Assembly: GCA_013289395.1 (NCBI GenBank)
Contig: JABCZY010000004.1
Span: 1-44,142 of the forward strand
Reading direction: 5' to 3'
Length of the DNA: 44,142 nt
From: Bacteroidota bacterium
GTDB taxonomy: Bacteria > Bacteroidota > Bacteroidia > JABEUT01
In this document: piece after piece, positions 24,928 to 33,750 of the stretch
Layout: every line of letters starts with the position of its first letter
Numbering within the stretch: position 1 is the stretch's first letter
Program-made: the position numbers and the translations under genes
Notes under the pieces: model-generated
Told to the model about the DNA's origin: nothing
The model's database searches: none
Seen by the model: only the letters and a program-made list of their open reading frames with translations

Positions 24928-25512
24928 TTAATTTTTATTGTACTTAACGCTATTATGCATTTTATACTGGATGATATGCACGCCCGATTTTAATTGTATG
25001 CTATTTACATATTTAAGCGACAATGGGGTGTCCAGTTTCAGTTTGTCGGAAAGGCGCACACTACCGTGACCGGCGATGTGAGGCTGAATGCAGAAGTAAA
25101 AGTCATCTATTAACTTCATTTCCGTTAATGCCGCAACCAGGCTCAAACTGCCTACTGTAAGCAATCCCTTTTTACCCTCCTCCTTATAAGAGTTAATATG
25201 TTCCGCATCTATTTTTTCAACAATAGTGGAATTGCTCCATACAGTCGTTTTCAATGCCGATGAGTAAATCACCTTTGGTATATCTGTCAGTGCCCTTGCC
25301 AATTTCCTTTGACCTTCGGTTGCATTTTCATTTTCCAGTCTGGGTGGCCAGATATTTTGAAATAGTTCGAACGTGTTGCGCCCAAAGGCAACTGTCGCGC
25401 TGTTCGATAGAAGGCTCCGGGCAAACTCATGAAATTCGTCATCGACAATTAGAAATTTAGCATCTGCAAAGCCATCCGGCGTGGTATTCATTAAACTGAC
25501 TATTTTTCCCAT
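24928..25512 (-). CDS. RibD C-terminal / dihydrofolate reductase-like protein
   Basis: The protein has 194 residues from ATG 25512; an upstream in-frame start at 25554 would add 14 residues of low family similarity. It starts GKIVSLMNTTPDGFAD, the DHFR-fold N-terminus of the RibD_C group, and has SATVAFGRNTFELF and KKGLLTVGSLSLVAAL, the nucleotide-binding parts. Such stand-alone proteins (YyaP/YwjB-like) are putative NADPH reductases of unknown substrate. A -7 box lies at 25565-25572. Confidence 0.8.
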   Translation of the reverse strand: MGKIVSLMNTTPDGFADAKFLIVDDEFHEFARSLLSNSATVAFGRNTFELFQNIWPPRLENENATEGQRKLARALTDIPKVIYSSALKTTVWSNSTIVEKIDAEHINSYKEEGKKGLLTVGSLSLVAALTEMKLIDDFYFCIQPHIAGHGSVRLSDKLKLDTPLSLKYVNSIQLKSGVHIIQYKMHNSVKYNKN

Positions 25513-25558
25513 GCTATTTTTAGATTTAATTAAACTATTAATTATTGACTTCAAATTG

Positions 25559-25579
25559 ACGATACAAAAGTACTATCGT
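25559..25579. promoter_or_regulatory. Inverted repeat over the -7 box of the RibD-C/SRPBCC operon, possible operator
   Basis: ACGATA (25559-25564) and TATCGT (25574-25579) are perfect inverted repeats around a 9-bp centre that contains most of the minus-strand -7 element TACTTTTG (25565-25572). Located between the divergent operon and the AraC-type gene. Confidence 0.45.
25565..25572 (-). promoter_or_regulatory. -7 box TACTTTTG for the RibD-C/SRPBCC operon
   Basis: Minus-strand TACTTTTG is a perfect TAnnTTTG match about 52 bp before the ATG at 25512. Confidence 0.5.
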
Positions 25580-25643
25580 AATTTGATACCAGTAGGGTGT
25601 AAAATAGACAATGTAATGGGTTGATTTGGACAAGGCAAAGTAA

Positions 25644-25651
25644 TATCTTTG
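25644..25651 (+). promoter_or_regulatory. -7 box TATCTTTG with TTG 20 bp upstream
   Basis: Perfect TAnnTTTG with TTG at 25621-25623 (20-bp spacing), 19 bp before the ATG at 25671. The best complete promoter in the window. Confidence 0.65.
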
Positions 25652-25670
25652 CTACTCAAAATCGAATACC

Positions 25671-26648
25671 ATGAAACAAGTAATTATAGTTGTGCCTAAA
25701 GGGAACATTAACATAAGTAGCATTACAGGCTCATTTGAAATACTTACACGTGCAAACCAATATTGGCAAAAGTTGGGGAATAAACCCATGTGGGAAGTAC
25801 GTATAGCCGGTTACGTTAAAGAGCTAAACTTAGGTGAGGGTTTCTTTTCGCTCCATCCAATAGATATTAAGGAAATAGCCAAAACCGACTTAGTTATCAT
25901 TCCTTCCCTTACGTACGACTATGATTATGTACTGAAAGAGAATAAAGCACTTATTGCCTGGCTTACAAAACAATATAAAAGCGGCGCCGAAATTGCAAGC
26001 ATCTGCACCGGTGCATTTTTACTAGCCTCTACCGGCTTGCTTGATGGAAAGAGCTGCTCTACACACTGGAATGCGGCAGCTGATTTCAGAAGGTTATTCC
26101 CCAATATCGACCTGCAAATTGATAAGTTGATTGTTTCTGAACCTGGTATATATACAAATGGCGGAGCTTATTCATTTTTAAATCTGATACTATTTTTGAT
26201 TGAAAAATATTTTGACAAGCAAACTGCTATTTATTGCTCAAAGGTTTTTCAGATCGATATGGAGCGGACATCGCAATCACGGTTTTTTATTTTTCAGGCA
26301 CAGAAAAACCATGGCGATGAATTGATACATAAAGCGCAAAAATATATTGAAGAGCATTTGACCGAACGTATATCTTTTGAAGAATTAGCTTCGAAACTGG
26401 CCATTAGCAGGCGGAATTTTGACAGGCGCTTTATAAAAGCTACGGGCAATACTCCGGTAGAATACTTGCAGCGTGTAAAAGTGGAAATCGCAAAAAGCAC
26501 ACTGGAAAAAGGTCGGAAAACCATTTTCGAAGTAATGAATGACGTAGGCTATGCAGATGACAAAGCATTTCGTGAAGTGTTTAGAAAAATAACAGGAATG
26601 TCACCATTGGAATATAAGGGGAAGTATAATAAGGAAGTTGTAGTTTAA
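25671..26648 (+). CDS. GlxA-type AraC family transcriptional regulator (DJ-1/PfpI + HTH)
   Basis: A 325-residue regulator. An N-terminal DJ-1/PfpI-like domain (about 1-190) has the Cys elbow ASICTGAFLLASTGLLDG and TTHW-like STHWNAA, followed by an AraC double helix-turn-helix (about 220-320; ISFEELASKLAISRRNFDRRF, then TPVEYLQRVKVE and DVGYADDKAFREVFRKITGMSP). This pairing is the GlxA/FtrA group, where the first domain senses a ligand. It is divergent from the RibD-C/SRPBCC operon, which it probably controls (inference), with an inverted repeat at 25559-25579 as a candidate site. Confidence 0.9.
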   Translation: MKQVIIVVPKGNINISSITGSFEILTRANQYWQKLGNKPMWEVRIAGYVKELNLGEGFFSLHPIDIKEIAKTDLVIIPSLTYDYDYVLKENKALIAWLTKQYKSGAEIASICTGAFLLASTGLLDGKSCSTHWNAAADFRRLFPNIDLQIDKLIVSEPGIYTNGGAYSFLNLILFLIEKYFDKQTAIYCSKVFQIDMERTSQSRFFIFQAQKNHGDELIHKAQKYIEEHLTERISFEELASKLAISRRNFDRRFIKATGNTPVEYLQRVKVEIAKSTLEKGRKTIFEVMNDVGYADDKAFREVFRKITGMSPLEYKGKYNKEVVV

Positions 26649-26679
26649 CTAATCTGTTTCCTTTAGATTTAGTATTTGC

Positions 26680-27438
26680 TTACCAGCTTCCGCTGGCACC
26701 ACCGCCGCCAAAGCTACCGCCACCAAATCCACCGAAGCCACCACCGCCGCCACCTCCAAAACCACCACCTGAGCCACCGCCGCCCATAAATATGAATGGC
26801 AAGAAACCTCCGCTACCATAGTGCCCGCTTCTTCCACCACCGCCTGAGAATATGGAGAAGATGATAAAAAGAAGAATTATTGCGAGAATGAAATACTTGC
26901 TGTAATCTTTTGCAGTAACAGGTGTATCTGCTTTAAACTCGCCCCTCATGGCCTGCATAATAGCTGTAGTAGCAAGGTCAAGCCCCTGGTAATAATTTTG
27001 CTGCCGGAAGTTAGGCGTAATGAACTGTTCAATTATATGCTTTGCAGTTACGTCAGGAACGGCTCCCTCTGCTCCCCTACCTGTAGCTATATTTACACCA
27101 TGCGGTTGCATGGCAATGGTTATAAGTATGCCGTTATCTTTTTGCTTCTTCCCTATTCCCCAGTAGTCACCAAGCCTTGCACCAAACTCTGCAATATCAT
27201 CATCAACCGATGGCACAATAACAATAGTTATTTGTGTGGATGTGGAATCATTATACGCAACCAGTTTGCGTTCCAGTATTTGAACCTGGTCGCTTGAAAG
27301 TATATTGGCATAATCGTTCACCAGCCTTGGTGGGTTCGGCTTAGCTGGCAGGTCTTTATTATTCTGGGCATACAGGCTACCAATGGCAAGCCACATGAAA
27401 ACAAACAATGATACTATTTTCTTTATGTATGTTTTCAC
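26680..27438 (-). CDS. TPM-domain membrane protein (YgcG-like) with Gly-rich tail
   Basis: A 252-residue protein: signal peptide (to about residue 25, LYAQ), TPM domain (about 40-165; VNDYANILSSDQ, TQITIVIVPS, WGIGKKQKDNGILI), one membrane helix (about 182-202), then a Gly/Ser/Phe-rich tail of low complexity ending GASGSW. This matches the YgcG/TPM_phosphatase family. Function is poorly known; relatives are linked to membrane protein repair or quality control and often sit with LemA, as here. The start overlaps the end of the next upstream TPM gene by 4 bp. Confidence 0.88.
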   Translation of the reverse strand: MKTYIKKIVSLFVFMWLAIGSLYAQNNKDLPAKPNPPRLVNDYANILSSDQVQILERKLVAYNDSTSTQITIVIVPSVDDDIAEFGARLGDYWGIGKKQKDNGILITIAMQPHGVNIATGRGAEGAVPDVTAKHIIEQFITPNFRQQNYYQGLDLATTAIMQAMRGEFKADTPVTAKDYSKYFILAIILLFIIFSIFSGGGGRSGHYGSGGFLPFIFMGGGGSGGGFGGGGGGGFGGFGGGSFGGGGASGSW

Positions 27439-27875
27439 TTGCCGCGGTTTATAGTGTCTGAATACCCTTGCTTATTATTGGGGTCGAATGGAAACGATTC
27501 TTTTAGTTTTTCCCCAACCAGTCTTACTCCTTCACAAATTCCTTCTGTTAATTCTCCACGCTTAAAAAATTCAGCCATTTTATCTTTTACATTCTCCCAA
27601 AAAATATCAGTAACCTTAGTATGAATACCTTCATCGCCAATTATGGCAAACTTCTTGTGATCCTTGGCAAGGTATATCAATACTCCATTCCTGTGGTTCT
27701 TTTCATGAAGCTTTAAGTGATGAAATACGGCAACACTTCTTTCGTACGCATCACCTTCACATTTCGATTCAACATAAAACCGTATTTCGCCCGATGTGGA
27801 ATGCTCTGCCAGTTTAATGGCATCAATTATCTGCTTTTCTTCTGCAGCCGAAAAAAACTTCTTCTTAAAGAACAT
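27435..27875 (-). CDS. TPM-domain protein, soluble
   Basis: A 146-residue protein carrying a single TPM domain (STSGEIRFYVESKC near 28-41, KNHRNGVLIYLAKDHKKFAIIGDEGIH near 59-85). No signal peptide or membrane helix, so cytoplasmic. It is the middle gene of lemA-TPM-TPM, with 2 bp to lemA and a 4-bp overlap with the next gene. Confidence 0.85.
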   Translation of the reverse strand: MFFKKKFFSAAEEKQIIDAIKLAEHSTSGEIRFYVESKCEGDAYERSVAVFHHLKLHEKNHRNGVLIYLAKDHKKFAIIGDEGIHTKVTDIFWENVKDKMAEFFKRGELTEGICEGVRLVGEKLKESFPFDPNNKQGYSDTINRGK

Positions 27876-27877
27876 GG

Positions 27878-28471
27878 TTAGAAGCTAACATTAGGAACCT
27901 TGTCTGTACCCGCCTGAGCCTGGAAATAACCCTTGGATGTAAAGCCATACATATTGGCCACAATATTATGCGGGAATGTCATTATATAGGTATTATACTC
28001 TTTAACAACATCGTTAAAATCCTGTCTTGCCTTATTAATGCGGTTCTCAGTGCCTTCCTGCTGGGTTTGAAAATCCTGGAATGCAGCCGTTGTTTTCAGG
28101 TCGGGGTATTGTTCTGCAATAGCCATTAACCTGCCGAATGAACTTTTAAAACCATCCTGTGCCTGTTCAAATTGCTTTACACTTTCAGGTGTAAGCTTAC
28201 TTGCATCAACTGTAATACTTGTCGCTTTCGAACGTGCGTCAATAACTTCCGTTAATGTTTGTTGCTCAAATTTTGCAGAACCCTTTATAGTTGCCATTAC
28301 AGTACTGTACAAATCATTTCTGCGCTGGTATTGTGTTTCCACATTGCTCCACATCTGGCTTGTATTTTGGCTACGGCTTACCATACCATTGTATGGGCCT
28401 ATAAATATTCCGAATACAACTAACAATGCAAGACCAACAACAACTAATAAAACAATCGTTCCCTGTTTCAT
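27878..28471 (-). CDS. LemA family protein
   Basis: A 197-residue protein with one N-terminal membrane helix (about 5-25) followed by the LemA helical domain: NGMVSRSQNTSQMWSNVETQYQRRNDL near 29-55 and YNTYIMTFPHNIVANMYGF near 158-176 are family hallmarks. First gene of the lemA-TPM-TPM operon, with a TATCTTTG promoter 24 bp before the start. The role is unclear, probably membrane-associated with the two TPM proteins. Confidence 0.9.
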   Translation of the reverse strand: MKQGTIVLLVVVGLALLVVFGIFIGPYNGMVSRSQNTSQMWSNVETQYQRRNDLYSTVMATIKGSAKFEQQTLTEVIDARSKATSITVDASKLTPESVKQFEQAQDGFKSSFGRLMAIAEQYPDLKTTAAFQDFQTQQEGTENRINKARQDFNDVVKEYNTYIMTFPHNIVANMYGFTSKGYFQAQAGTDKVPNVSF

Positions 28472-28494
28472 AATTTTTTATTTAATAATTAAAG

Positions 28495-28502
28495 CAAAGA
28501 TA
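28495..28502 (-). promoter_or_regulatory. -7 box TATCTTTG for the lemA operon
   Basis: Minus-strand TATCTTTG, a perfect match, 24 bp from the ATG at 28471. Confidence 0.6.
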
Positions 28503-28516
28503 GCTAAAGGCTTTCA

Positions 28517-29683
28517 CTAATTAGTGATGACCATTTTACAGGTATGCACTACTCCCCTACCCGTTGTTCTTATAAAGAAAAATCCTTTTTCAGGCAGATA
28601 CATATCTAACAGCTTCATACCTTGCACATTTGCTTTTTTAATAAGACGCCCTATAGCATCTATTACTTCAATTTGCTCTGTATTATCTGGTAACTGAACT
28701 GTAAAATTACCTGCACTTGGGTTAGGATATACAAGGTAATTATCAGTTGATGCGGTGGCTTCATTAATATCTGTTACGGTATAAGGAATACAACGATAAA
28801 AAACAGCCGTGTCGGACATGAATGAGTCTACAACTGTTTTGGTAATTGCACTTGCGGTAAAATAAACCGCTGAATTACCGGTAAGCGGATTGAACCCTGT
28901 AGAAGGAACTGTGTTGTAATTATTATACCGTATAAGTGCATAGCTTTTACCAATAGTAAGTGAATCAGCAATTATTTGTGCTTTCATCATGCGTGGTTTT
29001 GCACCAAGACTAACGTTGGGTTCATCATTTGAATCGAGTACTATATGTACGGGCCGTGTAACATGGCCAGGGTCTTTATTTCCTGTAACAACAACACCAT
29101 AATCAACATCTTGCGGTACATAATATGGAAATGGGGCCGAATTATTAGCAACTGTACGGGTACCGTATAATGTGGAAAAGATTCGAGTAAAAGGCATAGT
29201 ATCGAAATTACTGTTGTAAGTAAGTGAATCGGTACTTGTATACGTGCCTATACTCTTAGCATTAAAGCCAATGGCAGGAATAATATGGTCATAATCAGGA
29301 TCACTCGCCCCGCTTACATATACAACAATAATTACCGGCTGTTTTTTATTCAAATATTGCTTTACCCAATCAAGGTAACTCGTATACTGTGGTGAAGCAC
29401 CATTGGGATCCCATTCAACATAATTGAATGAAAGGGTGTTAAGCGCTATAGTGTCATTCACATATATAAGTAACTCTCCACCCGCAACATTACGGCAAAG
29501 CCCTTCCGAAATATAATCGCCATAATACAGCCCGCACATCTGTATGGAGTTCTCTCCGCAATACCCATTATTATTGGGCCACTGTATACGTGAAGGTATA
29601 TTTAACCTTGTGCTGACCTGTGCATTCAGGCACAGTGACAATGCAACAACAAATATGCTGAGTATATTTTTTTTCATAGCCAC
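28517..29683 (-). CDS. Secreted cysteine-peptidase-like protein with T9SS sorting domain
   Basis: A 388-residue protein (a second ATG two codons in is possible). Signal peptide to about residue 21 (CLNAQ). Residues about 30-55 contain NGYCGENSIQMCGLYYGDYIS, a Cys-helix pattern as in papain-like/C39-type peptidases, and DYDHIIPAIGFNAK (about 128-141) supplies a matching His. The last about 75 residues (VYPNPSAGNFTVQLPD ... GMKLLDMYLPEKGFFFIRTT ... KMVITN) form a T9SS type A sorting domain, so it should be surface-exposed or released. The catalytic role is inferred from the Cys/His pattern only. Confidence 0.7.
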   Translation of the reverse strand: MAMKKNILSIFVVALSLCLNAQVSTRLNIPSRIQWPNNNGYCGENSIQMCGLYYGDYISEGLCRNVAGGELLIYVNDTIALNTLSFNYVEWDPNGASPQYTSYLDWVKQYLNKKQPVIIVVYVSGASDPDYDHIIPAIGFNAKSIGTYTSTDSLTYNSNFDTMPFTRIFSTLYGTRTVANNSAPFPYYVPQDVDYGVVVTGNKDPGHVTRPVHIVLDSNDEPNVSLGAKPRMMKAQIIADSLTIGKSYALIRYNNYNTVPSTGFNPLTGNSAVYFTASAITKTVVDSFMSDTAVFYRCIPYTVTDINEATASTDNYLVYPNPSAGNFTVQLPDNTEQIEVIDAIGRLIKKANVQGMKLLDMYLPEKGFFFIRTTGRGVVHTCKMVITN

Positions 29684-29811
29684 AGATGAATATGTTCAGG
29701 TAAATGTAACGATTTAGATTATTGATTTACAATTTATTAGCAGAAAACTACTTTTGGTGGGAGATAGGGCATTATTCCTTCTTACAAACACCCGTTTTTC
29801 ATCAATATCTC

Positions 29812-29819
29812 TATCTTTG
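29812..29819 (+). promoter_or_regulatory. -7 box TATCTTTG for yebC
   Basis: Perfect TAnnTTTG match, 20 bp before the ATG at 29840. Confidence 0.6.
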
Positions 29820-29839
29820 CCACCTCTAATATTACACTT

Positions 29840-30553
29840 ATGGGACGCGTATTTGAAAAAAGAAAATATACAATGTTTGCCCGTTTTGCCAAAATGGCTA
29901 AAACATTTACAAAAATTGGTAAGGATATTGCTATTGCTGTAAAAGCCGGTGGACCAGACCCCGATACGAACCCACGTTTACGTATGTGCATACAAAATGC
30001 CAGGGCCGTAAATATGCCAAAAACAAATGTTGATGCGGCAATAAAAAGGGCATCGGACAAGGATGTTTCAAATTATGAAGAAGCTATATACGAAGGATAT
30101 GCACCGCATGGTGTACCTGTGTTAGTTGAATGTACTACCGATAACCCGACCCGTACGGTTGCTAACATCCGAATGTATTTTTCACGTGCCGGAGGAAATT
30201 TGGCAACAAATGGCTCAGTAAGTTTTATGTTTGAAAGAAAAGCGCTTTTTAAAGTTGCGGCGGCTGGCTTGAATAAAGAAGAAATTGAATTTGAACTGAT
30301 AGATTTTGGAGCGGAAGAATTTACCTGGGACGATGAGCATAATGAACTGATCATTCAAACTCCTTTTTCTGAATTTGGCCATATGCAAAAAGCATTGGAA
30401 GAAAAGAAGTTCGAGATAAAAGAAAGCTCGAAAACATTTATTCCTACTACACATAAGGAACTAACAGATGCCGAGGAAGCAGACCTGGTTGCACTCATTG
30501 AAAAGATGGAAGAAGATGACGATGTTGTAGCGGTTTTCCATAACGCCCGTTAA
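29840..30553 (+). CDS. yebC: YebC/PmpR (TACO1) family protein
   Basis: A 237-residue member of the YebC family. The start MGRVFEKRKYTMFARFAKMAKTFTKIGKDI and the segments GGPDPDTNPRLR, NMPKTNVDAAIKRAS, YEGYAPHGVPVLVECTTDNPTRT and GGNLATNGSVSFMFERK are family landmarks. Members are described as transcriptional regulators and, as TACO1 homologs, as translation factors. Full family length, monocistronic, with its own promoter 20 bp upstream. Confidence 0.93.
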   Translation: MGRVFEKRKYTMFARFAKMAKTFTKIGKDIAIAVKAGGPDPDTNPRLRMCIQNARAVNMPKTNVDAAIKRASDKDVSNYEEAIYEGYAPHGVPVLVECTTDNPTRTVANIRMYFSRAGGNLATNGSVSFMFERKALFKVAAAGLNKEEIEFELIDFGAEEFTWDDEHNELIIQTPFSEFGHMQKALEEKKFEIKESSKTFIPTTHKELTDAEEADLVALIEKMEEDDDVVAVFHNAR

Positions 30554-30618
30554 TTTAACCTGTTACCTGCGTAAATACATTTAGCCTTATTCGCACAAAG
30601 GCCATATGCCTATTTTAC

Positions 30619-30626
30619 TACCTTTG
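30619..30626 (+). promoter_or_regulatory. -7 box TACCTTTG for the M13 peptidase gene
   Basis: Perfect match. It lies inside the extended open frame but 27 bp upstream of the ATG at 30654, so it supports that ATG rather than the one at 30606. Confidence 0.55.
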
Positions 30627-30653
30627 AAGTATAACGAACCCATTAAACTTAAA

Positions 30654-32702
30654 ATGAAAAAACATTTATCATCCCTGGCACTACTTGTTCTAATTGCAGC
30701 ATTTACTTCATGTAATACTGCATCAAAGAAAACGGAAGGCATTGTTTCTGACGAATTGGCTTCACATATTGATTCTACTGTAAAACCAGGTAACGATTTT
30801 TTTCTGTATGCTAATGGTAAATGGTTTAAGAATAACCCTATACCTAATAGTGAACAGCAAAACGGGTTATGGCAATTGATACAGGACACAATTAATGCAC
30901 AGATACTGAATCTTTGTAAAACATCGGCAGCACTTACAAATGCTGCACCAGGTTCGAACAAACAAAAAATAGGAGATTTTTATTATTCAGGTATGGATAG
31001 CGTTACTCTGAATAAAAATGGTATTTCAGGACTTAATGATGCACTCAGCAAAATTGATAATATAAAAGATCTTAAAGGTGTTATTCAAACTGCAGCATAC
31101 ATACATACGGTTGCAGGCGCACCTTTATTCCATTTCTCGGTTCGGCAAGATGATAAGTTGAGCAGTAAAAATATGATTGCAATAGAGCAAGGTGGACTAA
31201 GCCTGCCTAACCGCGATTATTATTTTGATGCAGACCAAAGAGCCGTGTCCGTTCGTGAAAAATTTCTTGTTCACCTTACCAACATGTTTACCATAATGGG
31301 GTATGATGAAAAGAAAGCTAAGGCAGCAACTGACAACGTAATGAAGCTGGAAACTGCTATGGCTAAAACATCAAGAAAGAAGGAAGATACACGCGACCCC
31401 TTAAAGAACTACAACAAAATTACCTATAAACAATTACAGGCACTAACTCCGAATTTAGATTGGTCCATTTTTATGGATGAAGTAAACCTGCATAACGTAG
31501 ATACAGTTATGGTTGGCCAACCTGAATTCCTGACTGCGCTAAATGGTGAGCTGAAAAGTTTTTCATTGGACGATTGGAAGAACTACTTAAAATTTCATTT
31601 GGTTAATGGTCTGGCTCCATATACCGACGACAAAACCTATATGGAATATTTCAGTTTCTATGGCACCGCATTAAGGGGAATAAAAGAACCTAAGCCAAGG
31701 TGGAAGAGAGTTGTGGAATCAACCGATGAAGCTTTGGGAGAATTAATTGGCCAGGTGTACGTTACGGATTACCTGCCGAAAGGAACAAAAGAAAAATTGC
31801 TGGAAATAGGAAAGGCTATTAAAGATGTATATGCATCGAGAATAAAGAATCTTGATTGGATGAGCCCCGCAACAAAAGAAAAGGCTTTGAACAAGCTGAA
31901 CGTAATGGTTGTGAAAGTAGGCTATCCTGATAAATGGAAGGATTTGAGCGCATTGAAAATAGACAGAACATCGTACCTGCAAAATGAAATGAATGCCAAT
32001 AAGTGGGAATTCAATTACATGACAGCCAAGTATGGAAAACCAGTTGACCGTACCGAATGGGAAATGGAACCACAAACCTACAATGCTTACTATGAGCCTA
32101 CTAACAACGAAATTGTAGTACCCGGATGTAATATAATTATACCTGGCTATGAGCATAAATTTGCCGATGATGCATTGTTATATTCAATTATTGGTGGAAC
32201 ATTCGGCCATGAAATGACCCATGGGTTTGATGACCAGGGAAGCATGTATGATGAGAAAGGGAATATTAATAACTGGTGGACAGCGGAGGACAGCATTAAG
32301 TTTCATGCACGTACAAAAAAACTTATTCAGCAGTTTAACGAATACATTCCAGTTGATAGCCTGCATATAAATGGTAAGGTAACCTTAGGGGAAAACCTTG
32401 CCGATCTTGGTGGAATAATGTTTGCATACGAAGCATTCAAAAAAACAAAACAATACCAGGACAATCAAATAATTGCCGGCTTAACTCCCGATCAGCGTTT
32501 CTTTTTAGGATATGCATACGGGTGGATGATAGACACAAGGCCTGAAGCATTGGCTGACCAGGTAAAGAGCAATGAACACTCTCCTGCCAAATTCAGGGTT
32601 ATTGGTCCACTTACAGATATGCCTGAATTCTATAAGGCTTTTGATATTAAGCCAGGTGATAAATACTGGCGTGCTGATAGCTTAAGGGTCCACATCTGGT
32701 AA
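30654..32702 (+). CDS. M13 family zinc metallopeptidase, lipoprotein (PepO-like)
   Basis: The protein has 682 residues from ATG 30654; an upstream in-frame ATG (30606) lies before the promoter box and would spoil the signal. The N-terminus MKKHLSSLALLVLIAAFTSC is a lipoprotein signal (Cys at 20). The peptidase M13 N domain spans about 40-430, and the catalytic domain has HEMTH (about 518-522), the third zinc ligand in GENLADLGG (about 578-586) and the NAYYEPTNNEIVVPG motif. It is probably an envelope-anchored neprilysin-like endopeptidase for short peptides. A small gap of 44 bp separates it from the esterase gene. Confidence 0.93.
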   Translation: MKKHLSSLALLVLIAAFTSCNTASKKTEGIVSDELASHIDSTVKPGNDFFLYANGKWFKNNPIPNSEQQNGLWQLIQDTINAQILNLCKTSAALTNAAPGSNKQKIGDFYYSGMDSVTLNKNGISGLNDALSKIDNIKDLKGVIQTAAYIHTVAGAPLFHFSVRQDDKLSSKNMIAIEQGGLSLPNRDYYFDADQRAVSVREKFLVHLTNMFTIMGYDEKKAKAATDNVMKLETAMAKTSRKKEDTRDPLKNYNKITYKQLQALTPNLDWSIFMDEVNLHNVDTVMVGQPEFLTALNGELKSFSLDDWKNYLKFHLVNGLAPYTDDKTYMEYFSFYGTALRGIKEPKPRWKRVVESTDEALGELIGQVYVTDYLPKGTKEKLLEIGKAIKDVYASRIKNLDWMSPATKEKALNKLNVMVVKVGYPDKWKDLSALKIDRTSYLQNEMNANKWEFNYMTAKYGKPVDRTEWEMEPQTYNAYYEPTNNEIVVPGCNIIIPGYEHKFADDALLYSIIGGTFGHEMTHGFDDQGSMYDEKGNINNWWTAEDSIKFHARTKKLIQQFNEYIPVDSLHINGKVTLGENLADLGGIMFAYEAFKKTKQYQDNQIIAGLTPDQRFFLGYAYGWMIDTRPEALADQVKSNEHSPAKFRVIGPLTDMPEFYKAFDIKPGDKYWRADSLRVHIW

Positions 32703-32746
32703 TAGCATTGTAGGTATGAATATTTCTTAATGAAATCAGCATAAGA

Positions 32747-33742
32747 ATGAAGAGGTGTTTCCTTTCTCTGGTTGTTATTCTTTTTATTTCTATTACTGCC
32801 TTATCACAAAAATATTGCATATCTGGCCGCTTTACAAAAACTGACTATTTTAAAGATAGTTCAATTACTTTTTTAAATAAAGTAGTGTATGGAAGTGCAA
32901 TAGACTGGCAAGGCAAACTTAAAGAAGTGGACATGTCAGTTTTCATGCCCAAAAATAATGTTGACTCATTAAAAAAACGACCTCTTATACTTTTCATCCA
33001 TGGCGGGTCATTTAATGGCGGAAGTAAAACATCGTTCCACAATTTAGCAAGGTTACTGGCAAGGCAAGGTTTTGTTACTGTCTCAATTAATTATCGTTTA
33101 GGCTGGATAATAGATTTCGGCAGGACAGATACTTCATTTAACGAAGACTATTATCGTGCCGTACAAGATTCTAAGGCAGCTATTCGTTTCCTGGTTCATA
33201 ATGCTGCGGAATATGGTATCGATACTTCAGAGATATTCCTTTGCGGTGGAAGTGCCGGAGCTATTACCATATTGACCGACGCATTTTATACACAAAAAAT
33301 ATGGGATACGTATTTTCCTTGGCTACATAAAAAACTGGGCGCAACCGATAGTTCTACCAATAAATTACTTGAACACTATTCTATTAAAGGCTTAGTATCA
33401 ATGTGGGGACAAATAAGAGACACAACCCTTATCACTTCACAAATAGCAAAACGTATTCCCATACTTTTATGTCATGGTACTGCCGATAGGGTAGTTGCTT
33501 ACGTAAAATCAGATACAGCACACTACCCGAAGTTACTTAATCCTGCGTATGGCTCTTACCTTATTGCACAGCGCTACAAACACCTGGGTGCTTGTTATCA
33601 GCTTAATACAAAAATAAATGGTGGCCACGGAGAAGACTTCAGCGATAATTTCTTGGCAGAAAAAATCGGTAGCTTCTGTAAAAGCATACTTTGCAGCAAT
33701 TGTAAGTCGGAAGAATTTTCCACAACCTTTATCGAAAAATAA
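32747..33742 (+). CDS. Secreted alpha/beta hydrolase (carboxylesterase-like)
   Basis: A 331-residue protein with a signal peptide (to about residue 21, TALSQ). The oxyanion motif HGGSF is at about 84-88, nucleophile elbow GGSAG (about 166-170), Asp in HGTADRVV (about 243) and His in GGHGED (about 291). The Ser-Asp-His triad is therefore complete. This layout is that of the HSL/type B carboxylesterase-like group. Substrate unknown. It follows the M13 gene by 44 bp and precedes the cytochrome b561 gene by 8 bp. Confidence 0.85.
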   Translation: MKRCFLSLVVILFISITALSQKYCISGRFTKTDYFKDSSITFLNKVVYGSAIDWQGKLKEVDMSVFMPKNNVDSLKKRPLILFIHGGSFNGGSKTSFHNLARLLARQGFVTVSINYRLGWIIDFGRTDTSFNEDYYRAVQDSKAAIRFLVHNAAEYGIDTSEIFLCGGSAGAITILTDAFYTQKIWDTYFPWLHKKLGATDSSTNKLLEHYSIKGLVSMWGQIRDTTLITSQIAKRIPILLCHGTADRVVAYVKSDTAHYPKLLNPAYGSYLIAQRYKHLGACYQLNTKINGGHGEDFSDNFLAEKIGSFCKSILCSNCKSEEFSTTFIEK

Positions 33743-33750
33743 CTTAAACT

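Noticed and set aside
26649-26840. Val/Ala-rich 63-codon minus frame
   Set aside because: Artefact of the Gly-rich codons of the TPM protein tail read in another frame.
31743-32156. 137-codon minus frame inside the M13 peptidase gene
   Set aside because: The M13 catalytic and structural motifs read on the + strand without interruption.
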